From assembly GCA_963565915.1 (NCBI GenBank), contig OY751493.1, forward strand, positions 2,294,001 through 2,358,000: DNA of 64,000 nt. The letters are read 5' to 3'. A program made the position numbers and the translations under genes. Shown here in pieces: positions 45,087-56,065 of the stretch; position 1 is the first letter of the stretch, and every line of letters begins with the position of its first letter. The stretch is from Entoloma clypeatum (lineage: Eukaryota; Basidiomycota; Agaricomycetes; Agaricales; Entolomataceae). The notes under the pieces are model-generated. The model did no database searches. It was not told the DNA's origin and saw only the letters and a program-made list of their open reading frames with translations.

Positions 45087-45286
45087 NNNNNNNNNNNNNN
45101 NNNNNNNNNNNNNNNNNNNNNNNNNNNNNNNNNNNNNNNNNNNNNNNNNNNNNNNNNNNNNNNNNNNNNNNNNNNNNNNNNNNNNNNNNNNNNNNNNNNN
45201 NNNNNNNNNNNNNNNNNNNNNNNNNNNNNNNNNNNNNNNNNNNNNNNNNNNNNNNNNNNNNNNNNNNNNNNNNNNNNNNNNNNNNN
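45087..45286. other. assembly gap of 200 N
   Basis: Exactly 200 undetermined bases, a size often used for gaps of estimated or unknown length. It hides the 3' end of the WDR70-like gene and perhaps the 5' end of the bromodomain gene. Confidence 0.99.
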
Positions 45287-45343
45287 CCTCGTGAATCTTT
45301 CTGCTCCCCCTTCTGTCACGCTCGTGACCGTCACGCGCTGATT

Positions 45344-48026
45344 ATGAACAATCATTCTGGTCACGCTGTGGGATTTGACACTGTTGCCATCGTCCCCAAC
45401 ACTGACCGGACACCCGAACTCGTTCTCAATGGTGATTTTCAAAACCAAAATTCAGGTCCATCCGCCTCTCCCTCCGCCCAGTCCCCTGCAACTCCCGTCT
45501 CTACTGTGGCCGCCCCCGATGTGAAAATTGACATAGACTACCAGGAACAAGAGAGCGACGCCCGGCATGAGCCGATGCCCATTAAATCTATTGAACCCTT
45601 TCAAAAGCCAGATGTCGTCTCTGCGATCTCTCATACCGATCCTCCATGTATGTTGCTATTTTCGTCTGTTCCTTTCCAAATCGTTTCACCTGTTTAGCGC
45701 CTACTCTGACAAATTTTCAACGCCCCACCACCCCGCCGTTACCTGAGCAAGAATCTGAAGACGTCAAAATGCTCGATGCGAATCAAGCGCTGCCAAACGG
45801 CGTGAACGGCTCTGCACACGATGATGTTGTCATGTGTGATGCTGGCACTGAGACATGTCCCACACCTATCCAGGCCGACGCGTCGATGGCGAGCATAGCT
45901 CCCAGTGGCGTCTCGCCTATCTCTCTGACAACTCCTGGCGCTCAACATGATGACGATGATATGCCTCCACCGGCTAAGAGGGCGAGGATGCATACCGATG
46001 CGGACCAAGCCTCTCTTGCTCATGTAAGCCCGATTGCCTCCTGCATAGACGTAAGGCGTGCTAATCTTGCGTCTCCCTCCCATCGTTATTTTCTAAGTCA
46101 GCCACTCCACCCCCAGCTTCTGCCATCCCGTCGTCTGCCAGTACTCCAGCACCATTTACTACGTCGACTCTCACCCTTGCGCAGTTCAAGTTCTGCCTGT
46201 CTACTATTCGCTCATTGAAAAAGCTCAAAGATGCCAACCCCTTTGTTAAGCCCGTCGACTACTTGGCACTCAATGTACCCCATTATCCTTCTATCATCAA
46301 AACGCCTATGGATTTCACCACCATTGAGCGCAAATTGGGATCATCCAACCCCGTGAAACAAGATGCCAATTCCTCCAACCCCCGTTACTACAGCGCCGAT
46401 GAATTCATAAACGATGTGCGGCTCATTTTTCAGAACTGCATAACCTTCAATGGGCCGGACCATGCCATAACTTTGATGGGAAAACGAGTGGAACAGGTTT
46501 TTGACAAGCAGATCAAACAAATACCTTCAGCAGCGGAGGTATAGTGCTGCTCGTCCCCAATTGTGTTTGCTCAAACCTACATACAGGTCAAGCCCCCGGC
46601 ACCAAAGAAGATAACTACTCCCCCTCCTCCCCCTCCTCCTCCTGCGGTGCCTCCGAAAAAGACCATTGTTGCCGCGCGTCGGATGTCGACTGCCTCCGTT
46701 CCTGTTATCAGACGGTCGGCGACAGAAGCAATTGGCCGTCCCAAGCGTGAAATCCACCCCCCACCTCCTAAGGACTTGGCTTATGTTGACGCACCTAAAA
46801 AACATCGGAAGAATAAAGTCAGGAAGGATGATGGGACGAACGAACAGCTCAAGTTCTGTAGTAAGCTGCTATCAGAGCTCCACCGCAAGCCAATCTACGC
46901 AATAGCAAGTCCATTTTATGAGCCCGTTGGTGAGTAACACTTCAGCAGATCACCTTTTGCCTATCGACATCTCTGCCTCATCACAGACTGGGTCAAACTT
47001 GACCTTCCTGACTATCCCAAGATGATTAAAAAGCCCATGGATCTATCAACGATGCGCAAGAAGCTCGACAACAACCAATACCCAACAGCTCAGAAGTTTT
47101 TCGATGATTTCAAGCAGATGATTCGAAATTGTTTCAATTATAACCCTGCTGGAACCCCTGTCAATCAGGCCGGTATCGAGCTTCAGCGCATATTCGACGA
47201 GAAATGGAAACTCCTTCCTTCCTTGCGAGAGGCTATGAGCGAGGAAGCAGACGACGACGACGACGAAGACAGCGAAGAAGAACGTCAACGTTAGTGGTTT
47301 CAGTTTTTGTGTCAAGCTCATTTCCATGTCTTTATAACAGGCACTATTGCTATCATGGAAAGCCAGATTGAGACGATGCGTGGAAACATTGCCGCATTGA
47401 AGAGTACGAAGGCTCCGAAGGAAAGGAAGAAGAAGGAGAGGCGCGACAAACCCCCCGTAGCGTCGTCATCTAAAGTACTGGGCAAGCAGAACAAAATATC
47501 GTCGCGAAAGAGAAACTTGAAAAAGCCAGTTCTCGACAATGATGTTCTGACCTTTGAACAGAAAAAAGATCTCAGCGAATCGATAGCGAAGTTGGACGAG
47601 GTGAAGTTGGAAAAAGTGATCCAGATCATTCACGAGGGTGTTCCAGAGATTCGAGATGTAAGTTTGTCTTGTAATATGATCTATGTGTTGCTGAGAATCT
47701 TGGAGAGCACGGAGGAAATAGAATTGGAGATTGACCTCCTACCAGCACCAGTTCTAACCAAGCTTTACAACTTTGTGATTCGTCCGATGCGTCCTCCCGC
47801 TACGAAGCGTAATAGGCAGGGAAAGGGCACTGGGACCGGTGGTTTGAAGCGGAAGAGCATGGACGAGGATGTGGAGGCCGAGAAGATCCGGTTACTCGAG
47901 GAACGGATGCGACTTTTTGATGACAAGGGAAATGGCAGTACAACCACACACACTCGTCAAGAAGATAGCGACCACTCGTCCGATTCAAGTTCTAATTCAG
48001 AAAGCTCGGGGAGTGACTCCGAATAA
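45344..48026 (+). CDS. BDF1: BET-family double-bromodomain protein
   Basis: The N-terminus (from ATG 45344, though an earlier start may lie in the gap) is disordered and acidic. Bromodomain 1 lies at about 46180-46540: FCLSTIRSLKKLKDANPFVKPVD, YLALNVPHYPSIIKTPMDF, and FQNCITFN with the acetyl-lysine-binding Asn. A Pro-rich linker follows. Bromodomain 2 lies at about 46840-47210: FCSKLLSELHRKPIYAIASPFYEPV, LPDYPKMIKKPMDLSTMRKKL, and RNCFNYNPAGTPV. Then comes an acidic run (EEADDDDDEDSEEE), a basic patch, and the ET domain at about 47530-47790 (LTFEQKKDLSESIAKLDEVKLEKVIQII, IELEIDLLPAPVLTKLYNFV). The tail is Ser/Asp-rich with SSDSSSNSESSGSDSE. BET proteins bind acetylated histone H4 and recruit TFIID/SWR1. 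Spliced with about six introns. Confidence 0.92.
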
Positions 48027-48227
48027 TGGGAGTATCCAGCGCATTGGACTTTGTGTTTATTATTCTTCCCATCTTAATTTCAGCGCTCTTGCCCCTATAC
48101 GTTCCGTCTTGATTCGAGAACTTTCTAATGTTGTTATTACTACATTCAATACAGAACCCAATTCATTTGAAGTAGTCGTCAGTCAAACCGCTGTCCATGC
48201 CTGATCGCTGCATACATAAATAACAGG

Positions 48228-49688
48228 TCATCGCCGTCCCACGGCCGATTTCCGGAACTGCTGCCATGAGTGACTAGGTTGAGGTGTGCCTGGCAATGAC
48301 GGCAAAGGTGTTGAAGGCACGGAAGGCGGTTGACCGGGCGAGTACAGCTGAGGTTGGGGTAGACTGGGAACGGGGGAAGCACCTGGGCCTGATCCCTCGT
48401 CTTTCGATACCAAGGCATCAAATCGTGTCACATTCAGAGAATGGGTGTGAGGATTGATTAACTGCAAGCCCCCAGTATCTAAAGACGTCCAGCCAGCAGT
48501 TCGAAAGGCCGGAGGGGCTGAGAGTTTTCTAGGGTGGAGGTTCTCAGTGCTCGTCGAAGATGAACATGTAGAGGCTGAGGAATCAAGCGCAGGTAGAGGC
48601 GAAGAGCCAACAGCCGCCCAACCGGCTTTTGGAGGGGCTTGCGTGGGGTCCCCTGCACTCGAAACGGTTGTCCAGGTAGTCTTGCCAGGGCGTGCCGTAT
48701 CAAATTCAGCTTGTGCTGGAGTGGCAAGAATCGTGGGGTCTGCAACGACGGGAGGGTTGGGCTTGACCATCTTAATGCCGTTGGCAGCAGCGATTTTTCT
48801 AAGTTCCTTCTCTTCACGTTTCCTTTCCTTTTCCTTCCTCTTGTCTATCTCGTCCTGCGGTTTCAAACGCACGTTTGCCTTCATATCCTTGAACCGGGCC
48901 TTGTGATGGTGAGCGTAAGAGTTGGTGTGCTCGTCATATTGAGCAACGTTCTTGAATTGCTTGTCGCACAAGGTACAGTAGAATGCCTTGAGAGTGGAAG
49001 AGATTTCATTTTCGAGGGCTGCTTTTCGAGCCACCAAATCCTGTCGTTAAGAGTTGAGTTGAAAGGGCGCGTTTTTAAAATATGAAGTGGACGACCTCCC
49101 GTGCTCGACGCTGATGGTCAGTCTCCTTATGTTGACGTTCCGAATCTAGTCCACGCCTCTGAGAGACTGTGGTTTCAATCATTCTGAAATCTTGGTTTGT
49201 CTTCCCTAAGCCGGTCAAGTCTCGTTTAACTTGGAACGGAATAGGATCGATACGCCCTAGATGCAAGGAAATCAGTATACCTTGGAACTGCATATGAACA
49301 GAGCTGCTAGTAACCATCTGCAGATATTCCTAAGGGCTGACCCTCACTCCAACCAAGCTTCGCCAGCATCGCAAAGCCTTTGTTGGTCGGTTTGATCTTT
49401 GTTGCGACGGTAATTTCTTCTCGAGGCGTTCCGTGGCAGTATTCATGGAACTTTGGAATGCCATGCATATCATGGTCGACGTCCATGGGAATCTCAGTCG
49501 GAGGAGATGGCGAGTGAGATGCGACGGAGACGTCGTCGTCTTCAGCGTCGCTTTTTTCTGGTGAAGAACGCTGAAGTGGAGGACAGAGGCAGTGTGGGGT
49601 GCATTGATTTGACAAGACGGAGCGGGAGTACCTTCACGCTCGATTCTGTTCGAGACAGAGGAGTGGAATTCCATCGGGAATGTGACAT
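48228..49688 (-). CDS. G-patch and C2H2 zinc-finger protein
   Basis: ATG at 49688 (MSHSRWNSTPLSRTESSVK) is joined through a 58-bp intron to RSSPEKSDAEDDD. The G-patch lies around 49390-49160: NKGFAMLAKLGWSEGQPLG, with GRIDPIPF and LTGLGK across an intron. A C2H2 finger follows at about 48980-48910 (FYCTLCDKQFKNVAQYDEHTNSYAHHHK). Then come a charged helix (KRKEKERKREEKELRKIAA) and a Pro/Ser-rich C-terminus ending QFRKSAVGRR. G-patch proteins activate DEAH helicases in splicing or ribosome assembly. The layout resembles the GPATCH8/ZNF804 type, but the partner helicase cannot be inferred. Its stop faces BDF1 (convergent, 201 bp apart). Confidence 0.85.
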
Positions 49689-49748
49689 GGTGGTCGATGC
49701 CAAAACATCCACAAAAATGAGCGCAAATACGTCTCGTGTGGAAAAGGA

Positions 49749-49850
49749 TGCCCCCTGCAAGGCTCGAACTTGCGACCTCAGGATTTCAGAGTTCATCACT
49801 CTGTCATAAGTATATGAGACCTGCACTCTAGCCAACTGAGCTAAGGAGGC
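49749..49850 (-). tRNA. tRNA-Met(CAT), elongator type, with a 28-nt intron
   Basis: The minus strand folds as a complete cloverleaf. The acceptor GCCTCCT pairs with AGGGGGC (49850-49844 with 49756-49750, one T-G). The D-arm is GCTCAGTTGGCTAGAGT. The anticodon loop CTCATAA has CAT at 49816-49814. The variable loop is AGGTC and the T-arm is GCAAG-TTCGAGC-CTTGC. An intron of about 28 nt (49812-49785) follows the base 3' of the anticodon, the canonical position. The T31-T39 mismatch next to the loop is as I recall it from yeast elongator tRNA-Met. A-box and B-box (GTTCGAGCC) are intact. It stands alone between the G-patch gene and ULP1, its 3' end 61 bp from the G-patch ATG. Confidence 0.93.
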
Positions 49851-49981
49851 TCATGAGGCAAGTGGGTAATGATCATACTTCCACACAACGACGGCTCCCG
49901 TAACGCGTCCTGCCGTAGCCCTGAAAAACTCTCTGGCGTTGAGAGAACCACCAAAGTGGCGTCGGCAACCATCACCCCTCA

Positions 49982-52193
49982 ATGAACCCTCGTAAACGCC
50001 CAGCAGCAGAACCTCTATTACCTCTACATTCGGCAAAGCAACCTCGCACAAGAATGGTTGGGTATGATGGAGGAAATCCAAGTCCTTCAGAAGATGCCGG
50101 CCTTCTGTCTCGTTGGAAGAGTATTACGAAGGAATTCGGCATTCTCGCTTTGGCGACTGCGAGGGCTATATTTTATCGTCCACAACGTATGCGTTTCTCC
50201 CGACACGCTTTCTGTTCAATTCTTTAATTTCGCCTTGAAGAACCTTCCTTAGAACACTCCGCACCGCAATCAATGCTCAACGAATTGGATTCAAGTAGTC
50301 CAGGACGCGATAGCAATTTAATTGACGGGAGTGTTTTGGAGTCCGAGGGGCTGACTAGTCCCCCTGGCCAGAAGATCCGCGAAGTGGGAGAACGCGATCT
50401 ACCACATCACCTTTCACATTCCCCGACAAACCCTTCCCAGCTCTCGACCCCTGAACATGCTAGTCACCTACCACAAGGGGATCCAACGCCCACAACGTCA
50501 ACACCCTATACTCATTTCAATCAAGTAAAGGGAGCTCAGTCCTCGAAGCGACAGCACAAATATGATACAATCCCGCGCAACTATCGTAATCGGGAGCATA
50601 TATATGCGAAAGCCGTCAGTAGTTTTGTGCATCTTGTTGGGTGCCGCGGATTCTCACTTGACATATCAGCATAAAGCGAATGTGAGGGCAGAGACTCAGA
50701 GAATCCGAGAGGAGATGCAACGTCAAATCTACAGAGTGCGGCGTAACCGCGGTGCGTTATCTTCAGCCGATTCATACAGATGCCACTCAATCTCTTCTAG
50801 GCTATACATCCAATTTTATCGATTTCCAAAGTGAGCAGACGTCCAACATTACAGGCGCCTTGCCCCATATCTTTCTTTATCTTAGGTCTTCTTGCCTTCC
50901 AAGAAAAGCTTGAGCTGCTCGAACAAAGAGATGGATTATCTCGTACGTGGTGCCCTTTCAAACGGTCCCGACTCCTGACATACGCGAACTTCGTCCGCAG
51001 AAGCTTCTCATCAGGGACATCCGTGCTTTAATGTCTGTTTAATTCCTTAGTCTCATGGTCCTCTTCTCATAAGAATTTTGTTCAGAATGATGACATGGAA
51101 TTCTTGCGGCGAGCATTTGACCGAGCAAGAGCCACTTTGAACGAGTTTGTTCAAACTATCTGCACCAGCCATCGCCTCACTTACGTTTCCCATGAACAGA
51201 CCTCGGCCACCTCGACCTTTCCAGCCCACGTTTGAACAATTAAAGCTCTCCCAACGTCGCAAAGACCGAGACATTGAACAACTTCTTCGGCCAAAACCTG
51301 CTCCTCCCACCCCGTTACCTTCCAAGGATGATGCTCAAGTTGATGCGCTTTTGAAGAAACGAGGAACTATCGCTAAATTTGCAAGGGAACAAGTCAACGA
51401 CCAAGATCTGTCTCGTTTGAGGCCTAGTCAATGGCTAAACGACGAGATTATCAACTTCTATGGTGCGCTGATTCTAGCAAGGTCAGACGACTGCAAAGAA
51501 AATCCGCCCGGGGTTGGAACCAAAGGGAGGAAGCCGTTGAACGTCCACTATTTCAGTACCTTTTTTTGGACAAAACTGAAAGAGGGATATGAGAAGGGCC
51601 GTTTGGCGAAATGGACTAAAAAGGTCCGTATTTTTTAACCATCTTGCAGTCAGACAATCTTTTCAACTTGGATTGGCAGGTTGACATATTCGCCAAGGAT
51701 GTAGTTCTTATACCAGTCAACCATAGCAATGCGCACTGGACGAGCGCTGCCATAAATTTCCGCCGGAAACGGATAGAGTCTTATGACAGCATGGGCACGA
51801 GAAGAGACATTGTTTTCAAGGTAACCAAGACCGACTTAGATATCTTCGATATTTCCGTTATAATCCTAACGATTTCACAGCTCCTACGTTCATATCTGGA
51901 TGCGGAGCATCGAAACAAAAAGAAAGTTCCTTTCGACTTCGCCGGGTGGGAGGATTATTCATTAGAGGTGCCGTTAATTTCCTAGATCGGGGAAGCCTGC
52001 CAACTAACAATATCTACCCTCGCAGGAACCCCTCCAAGAAAACGGGTATGACTGTGGTGTATTTACATGCCAATTCTTGCAAGGCTTGTCACGAGGTGAC
52101 GAGGTTGTGCGATTTACCCAACAAGACATGCATTTCCTGCGGCGTCGGATGATCTGGGAGATCGGGAATGCCACACTACGGGACGACCCTTGA
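49982..52193 (+). CDS. ULP1: Ulp1-family SUMO-specific cysteine protease
   Basis: Ulp1 matures SUMO and removes it from targets at the nuclear pore. ATG 49982 opens a basic, disordered N-terminus (MNPRKRPAAEPLLPLHSAKQPRTR). Small exons follow with a Ser/Pro-rich region (50270-50600) and a coiled coil (VRAETQRIREEMQRQIYRVRR). The C48 catalytic domain fills the last exons. It has RLRPSQWLNDEIINFYGALI (about 51415), PVNHSNAHWTSAAINF with the catalytic His (about 51735), IESYDSMG with the Asp, and in the last exon (52026-52193) a Gln five residues before NGYDCGVFTCQF, which carries the catalytic Cys. All catalytic residues are present. The stop TGA is at 52191. Exon joins between 50.6 and 51.15 kb are approximate. 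Confidence 0.88.
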
Positions 52194-52316
52194 CAGGGGG
52201 GTCAAGAGGTTCGGTGATAGTTGTTTATTGCGCTGTATATCTTATGGTAGACCTTGTAGCATCAGTACTATTATAATAATGAATTGTTGCGATATATACT
52301 TTGGAGGTGTACAGCG

Positions 52317-52893
52317 TCATCGCCGAAACCACCAGACAACAACGAAGAACCAGAAAACAATGATTAGAAAGACGATATACCACAGCCATCGGCACCCCTG
52401 TCGTTCTGCCATGTTGTTCATCCTTCGCATTGTCCCCGCGAGCACTCCAGAAGTTTCAGAAAATGCGTCGTTCTGAGGAAGTTGATTTAGCATCCGCTTC
52501 TTGAAGGCACTAACGACTGAAGATACCATTTGACTGAGCTGTTTTGTGGATTCTCGTACTTCATTACCGATTCCGATGGTGATCTGTTCAAAACTTCGTT
52601 GGAATGTACGCAAGGGCATGATACTTGTAACCCACATCCTTCAGTAGCTTGACTTTGGCACTCAGGCCCTCTAGGGCCTCATCATTCTGGCCTTCGAGGT
52701 CATCTGCGAAACGGTGTGTGCCGTTTGGCTGGGCATACGGATCGTTGAAGGGCGAAGAACGGCCAGAAGCAGGGGGAGTGATACCCAGCAGGGAGGATCG
52801 GTCGCGGAGGGAAGCAGTTGGTCGTAGACTGGGGACGCGTTTCAGAAGGGAGTCCGACTATCCACAAGATATGGGGAGTTACCGTTGGGACAT
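52317..52893 (-). CDS. BET1: Bet1-type SNARE, ER-Golgi vesicle fusion
   Basis: Exon 1 is tiny (52893-52883, MSQR by splice). The next exon carries LRPTASLRDRSSLLGITPP, FNDPYAQPNGTHRFADDLEGQNDEALEGLSAKVKLLK, which begins the SNARE heptads. ITIGIGNEVRESTKQLSQM continues the SNARE helix, and NDAFSETSGVLAGTMRRMNNMAERQG completes it. A C-terminal membrane anchor (WLWYIVFLIIVFWFFVVVWWF) ends in RR. The order of Qc-SNARE helix then tail anchor, with no other domain, fits Bet1. It works in COPII vesicles with Sed5, Bos1 and Sec22. Introns are about 50 bp. It converges on ULP1 with 123 bp between stops. Confidence 0.87.
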
Positions 52894-53279
52894 TGATGAA
52901 AGCCAGCTGGAGAGACGTTGTCAACCTGGGCTTCGCATTGGACGAGGTGGGGTAGTTGCACCAACCAACAGGCGACACGTTGAGTAAGCGAGTACAACGG
53001 GCTCTTTCGCCCACTTTCCGTCTAATGATACATCTATTGCAATTGAATAGTAACTAACTACGGAGGCAAAAATGACAGTCGAGCTGTACCTGGTTCAACA
53101 AGGTACCACGTCGCTAGGATGCAGTATGTAAAATGCAAGCGATTTTATGGCAGAAAATAAGGTATATCAAAATTGCAGCTGGGCAGAAGAAGTTCCGTGA
53201 GGTAAATGCGCAGTAGACGTCCATTGGCTCTTCGCATATAAATCGATACAAATGGGATCCGTGAAACGTCGTTGTCGGT
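52894..53279. other. intergenic, nothing assigned
   Basis: Spacer upstream of BET1 and downstream of the UPF0658-like gene. No gene, RNA or repeat seen. Confidence 0.5.
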
Positions 53280-54882
53280 TTAGCTGATACTCATGCGATT
53301 GAGATTGGTACTCGCTACTCGACGGTGGGATTGTGAGGCGAATCGACCATGTTGCGTTGCATTCTTCCTTTCCACTGTTTTTTTTTGTCCACGTAAGGGG
53401 CGGTCTTAAATGAGGCAAATAACAACATGACCTACATGCGCTCTTGAGGCCACGACCGAAGTTTCTCATGATGATGATGGAGAATACGAATGTTATCAAC
53501 AAAAGAATGATAGCGATGATCGCTATGAGCGGTCAACGAGGGACTGAGAGCCTATAAAGGGTGCACCCACAAAAGACAGTAAGCGACTTCCAGACCAACT
53601 TGAATTGCTCCGTGTCTTTATAAAGCAAGACCTTGATAAGCTATGAAATATTCAGCCGAGGAGGGAAAAAAATAGAATTAGACAAACCTTGTAGATGAAG
53701 TAAACCATGGCCCCAACGCATCCCGACATGAACGTGGCCATCATCCACTTATTCTCGTGCCTTGCCGCTAGATGTCCTTCCACGAGGAGAACGATGGAAA
53801 GTGGAAGGGCAGCACACGTAACATAATACTCCCAGTCTGTTTTCTGCAGCACAAGCCAGATGAACTGAACAGAGAAGCCAACCCAGAAGAAGACATCAAA
53901 CTTGACGAGACATTCGTAAATTTGATAGTTGGCATACATCTTCTTAATCCTCCGATCAGCACCCAAGAACTTGTAGACTTTCCAGCCAAATTCATGATAG
54001 ATCTTCCAGCCAAGGCCGATGTAGGCGATCTCTGTGACAGATATGACCACAGGAATGGTAGTGGTCAGGACATCGATCGGTATTGTCGCAGATCCCTGTA
54101 CGCCGTCGGAAAGCGCCTCCTGGACCTCCCCAATTTGTATTACGGCGTAAACCAAAAAGAGGGCATTAAAGGCTCTAGGAGGACATGTCAACGCGATGAA
54201 CGTGTTAGAATGAACACGACTGACGTTAAGCAGAGAAATTGAAGAGTATTCCGAGCATGAATAGCATCTATGGCCATGACGAGCTGAAATACACTGTGTC
54301 CATGCTGGCATCAATATTCAAGTTGGAGCAAAGCCGGAGACGTACTGGGCAAGAGCGAAAATACTGAGGTACACGGGCATTTTGTGGGATGTTATTTCGT
54401 TGGGATCCCCCTGAGAGCTACGCGCGCGCAGCCGGAACAACAGTTCTCCTTCAATTGCCAAGTCGATTGTTGTTTCGATGAGGACTGTGAGGAAGAACAG
54501 TCGACATGCAAGAGATTCGGGTAGAAGCTAGTAAATATTAAAAGGTTAGAGAAAAGCCAGGGGCGACCGCAAAAGATAAAACCTTTTCCCAAAGACGCCG
54601 AGAATCGACCTCTTTTGTTGGAGGTAGGGGCGGATACGATACATGGGAGGGTTCGTATGTGTCATCTGACTGCTTGGAAGGCGTGCTTTTGTGGATGGGA
54701 TGAGAGGGTGCATGGCGTTGACCGTTTATTGGGGTTTCAACTGAGAATGTCTGGTGACGGGCGTTGGGGGTAAAAGATACAGCGTGTTCGTCGATGAGAT
54801 CGTCATACGAGGCCTTGTATTCTTCCGGCATTGTTTGAAGCGACAGTTGGGACTGGGATGGATGGGAAATGTATGGAGACAT
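53280..54882 (-). CDS. multi-pass membrane protein, UPF0658 Golgi type
   Basis: ATG at 54882 (MSPYISHPSQSQLSLQT, with an alternative at MPEEYKASYDDLIDE) begins a disordered cytosolic N-terminus. About seven to eight membrane segments follow across several exons: LACRLFFLTVLIETTIDL, MPVYLSIFALAQ, FNALFLVYAVIQI, VVISVTEIAYIGLGWKIY, FDVFFWVGFSVQFIWLVL, YYVTCAALPLSIVLLVEGHLAAR, MATFMSGCVGAMVYFIYK and AIIAIILLLITFVFSIIIMRNF. The signature HEFGWKVYKFLGADRRIKKMYANYQIY and the end HRRVASTNLNRMSIS match the fungal UPF0658 family as I recall it. Function is unknown; a Golgi location is known only for the fission yeast relative. The last intron (near 53450-53390) was placed by frame. Confidence 0.7.
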
Positions 54883-55010
54883 GAGAAACGACTGTGGGGT
54901 TCACGTTCGACGGTGGTGGTGGCAACGTCAAAGCCGTTGCAAGAGATGTCTTGCTTGTTTGGCCAACACAAACAACAATCTGTACGTTGAAAACTACACT
55001 ACAAGTCTAC

Positions 55011-55976
55011 CTACAGCAGCCTCAGCTTCCCAGTCACTTGGTTCACCAGTCGTCCTGGTCCTGCAATCAGTCTTGTCATTAGTCTCCTCCAAATGATGTC
55101 CCAATTATTTACCAGCAATTCCCAGCACCGTCCTTGACCCTGCCACAATCTGTGTTCTCCCCCTGCCGCAGACACTGTCATAAAAGAAGGTCATTCGATG
55201 AATATCACACCTACGCATCTTGTATTGAGCGAGCACACAGGCTGAGGCTCCTCGCCTGCGCTTGCAACAGCAACAGCTCTTCTTCGTCCTTGCACCGAAG
55301 CGCTACTTTAGTCTGTCTGGAAATGTCAACCTGACATTGCCGCTTAATAGTCATACTAGGTTACCCTGTTCGTTCCCATTGCTTTAGCAACTGTCTGGGG
55401 GGTCGGTGCGGAAAGAGGAGGAAAGTAGCTGATCACGCACTGTCGGATTAGACGACAATAAGCTCTTGTAGCATGCCAAAGTCGCATGTCTGGATTCATG
55501 TCAGGCTCGAAAACGCTTTATCGGATAATTGCTCACGAGCATCTGGGAGGAGTGTGAGTCAAGCAACGGGCAGAAGAGTCTAAGCTTACTGGGCAGCAAT
55601 TTTTCCAGAAGTCATTCCAAGGTCAGTTCGAACCACAAGAACCTACTCGATGTAGGACCATAAACGTGTACGAACAGGGGATGTGTAGTACTGACCAATT
55701 TGCATTCGTCCGTTTTTTCTATTTGAAGGGATGAAATCCCTTCATCGCAAGCGGAATCATCGCTAGTCTCAGAATCGCTGCCTGAACCACTGTGGCCGGT
55801 TTTCGTCGTTATAAACTCGGTTGGGGATGGTGGTGCATGTCTCGCCGACTGGATGCCTGCACAAAACCCAACAAGGAGGGAAACAGCGGTCAAGATAGCA
55901 TACGCAGTGACTGGACGTTTGATTCATCAACGACAGCCGTTCATCTGCGATAATAAAATACCTTGCCTTGATTCAT
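55011..55976 (-). CDS. PTH2: peptidyl-tRNA hydrolase 2, with a 6-nt microexon
   Basis: The enzyme releases peptides from dropped-off peptidyl-tRNA. The N-terminus has a hydrophobic anchor (VTAYAILTAVSLLVGFCAG) and an acidic linker (SGSGSDSETSDDSACDEG), as in animal PTRH2. The catalytic domain follows: [99 protein letters not shown] and VNQVTGKLRLL before TAG at 55011. The conserved Gln-Cys-Ser-His requires a 6-nt exon ATGCTC at 55542-55537, bounded by CAG and GTGAGC. The start is uncertain: ATG 55976 joins in frame only through an intron beginning GC. Pth2 acts in the cytosol or on the outer mitochondrial membrane. Confidence 0.88.
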
Positions 55977-56065
55977 GATAATTGGAATGTAAGGTGGAGT
56001 GCTAAATATAGAATATAACACCAGTATGTATACAGAAGACATTGAATGTATATGGAGACAAGTAA

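Noticed and set aside
45059..45294. 309-residue WD40 ORF continuing through the N gap
   Set aside because: The translation of N bases is meaningless, and a splice donor at 45059 ends the exon before the gap.
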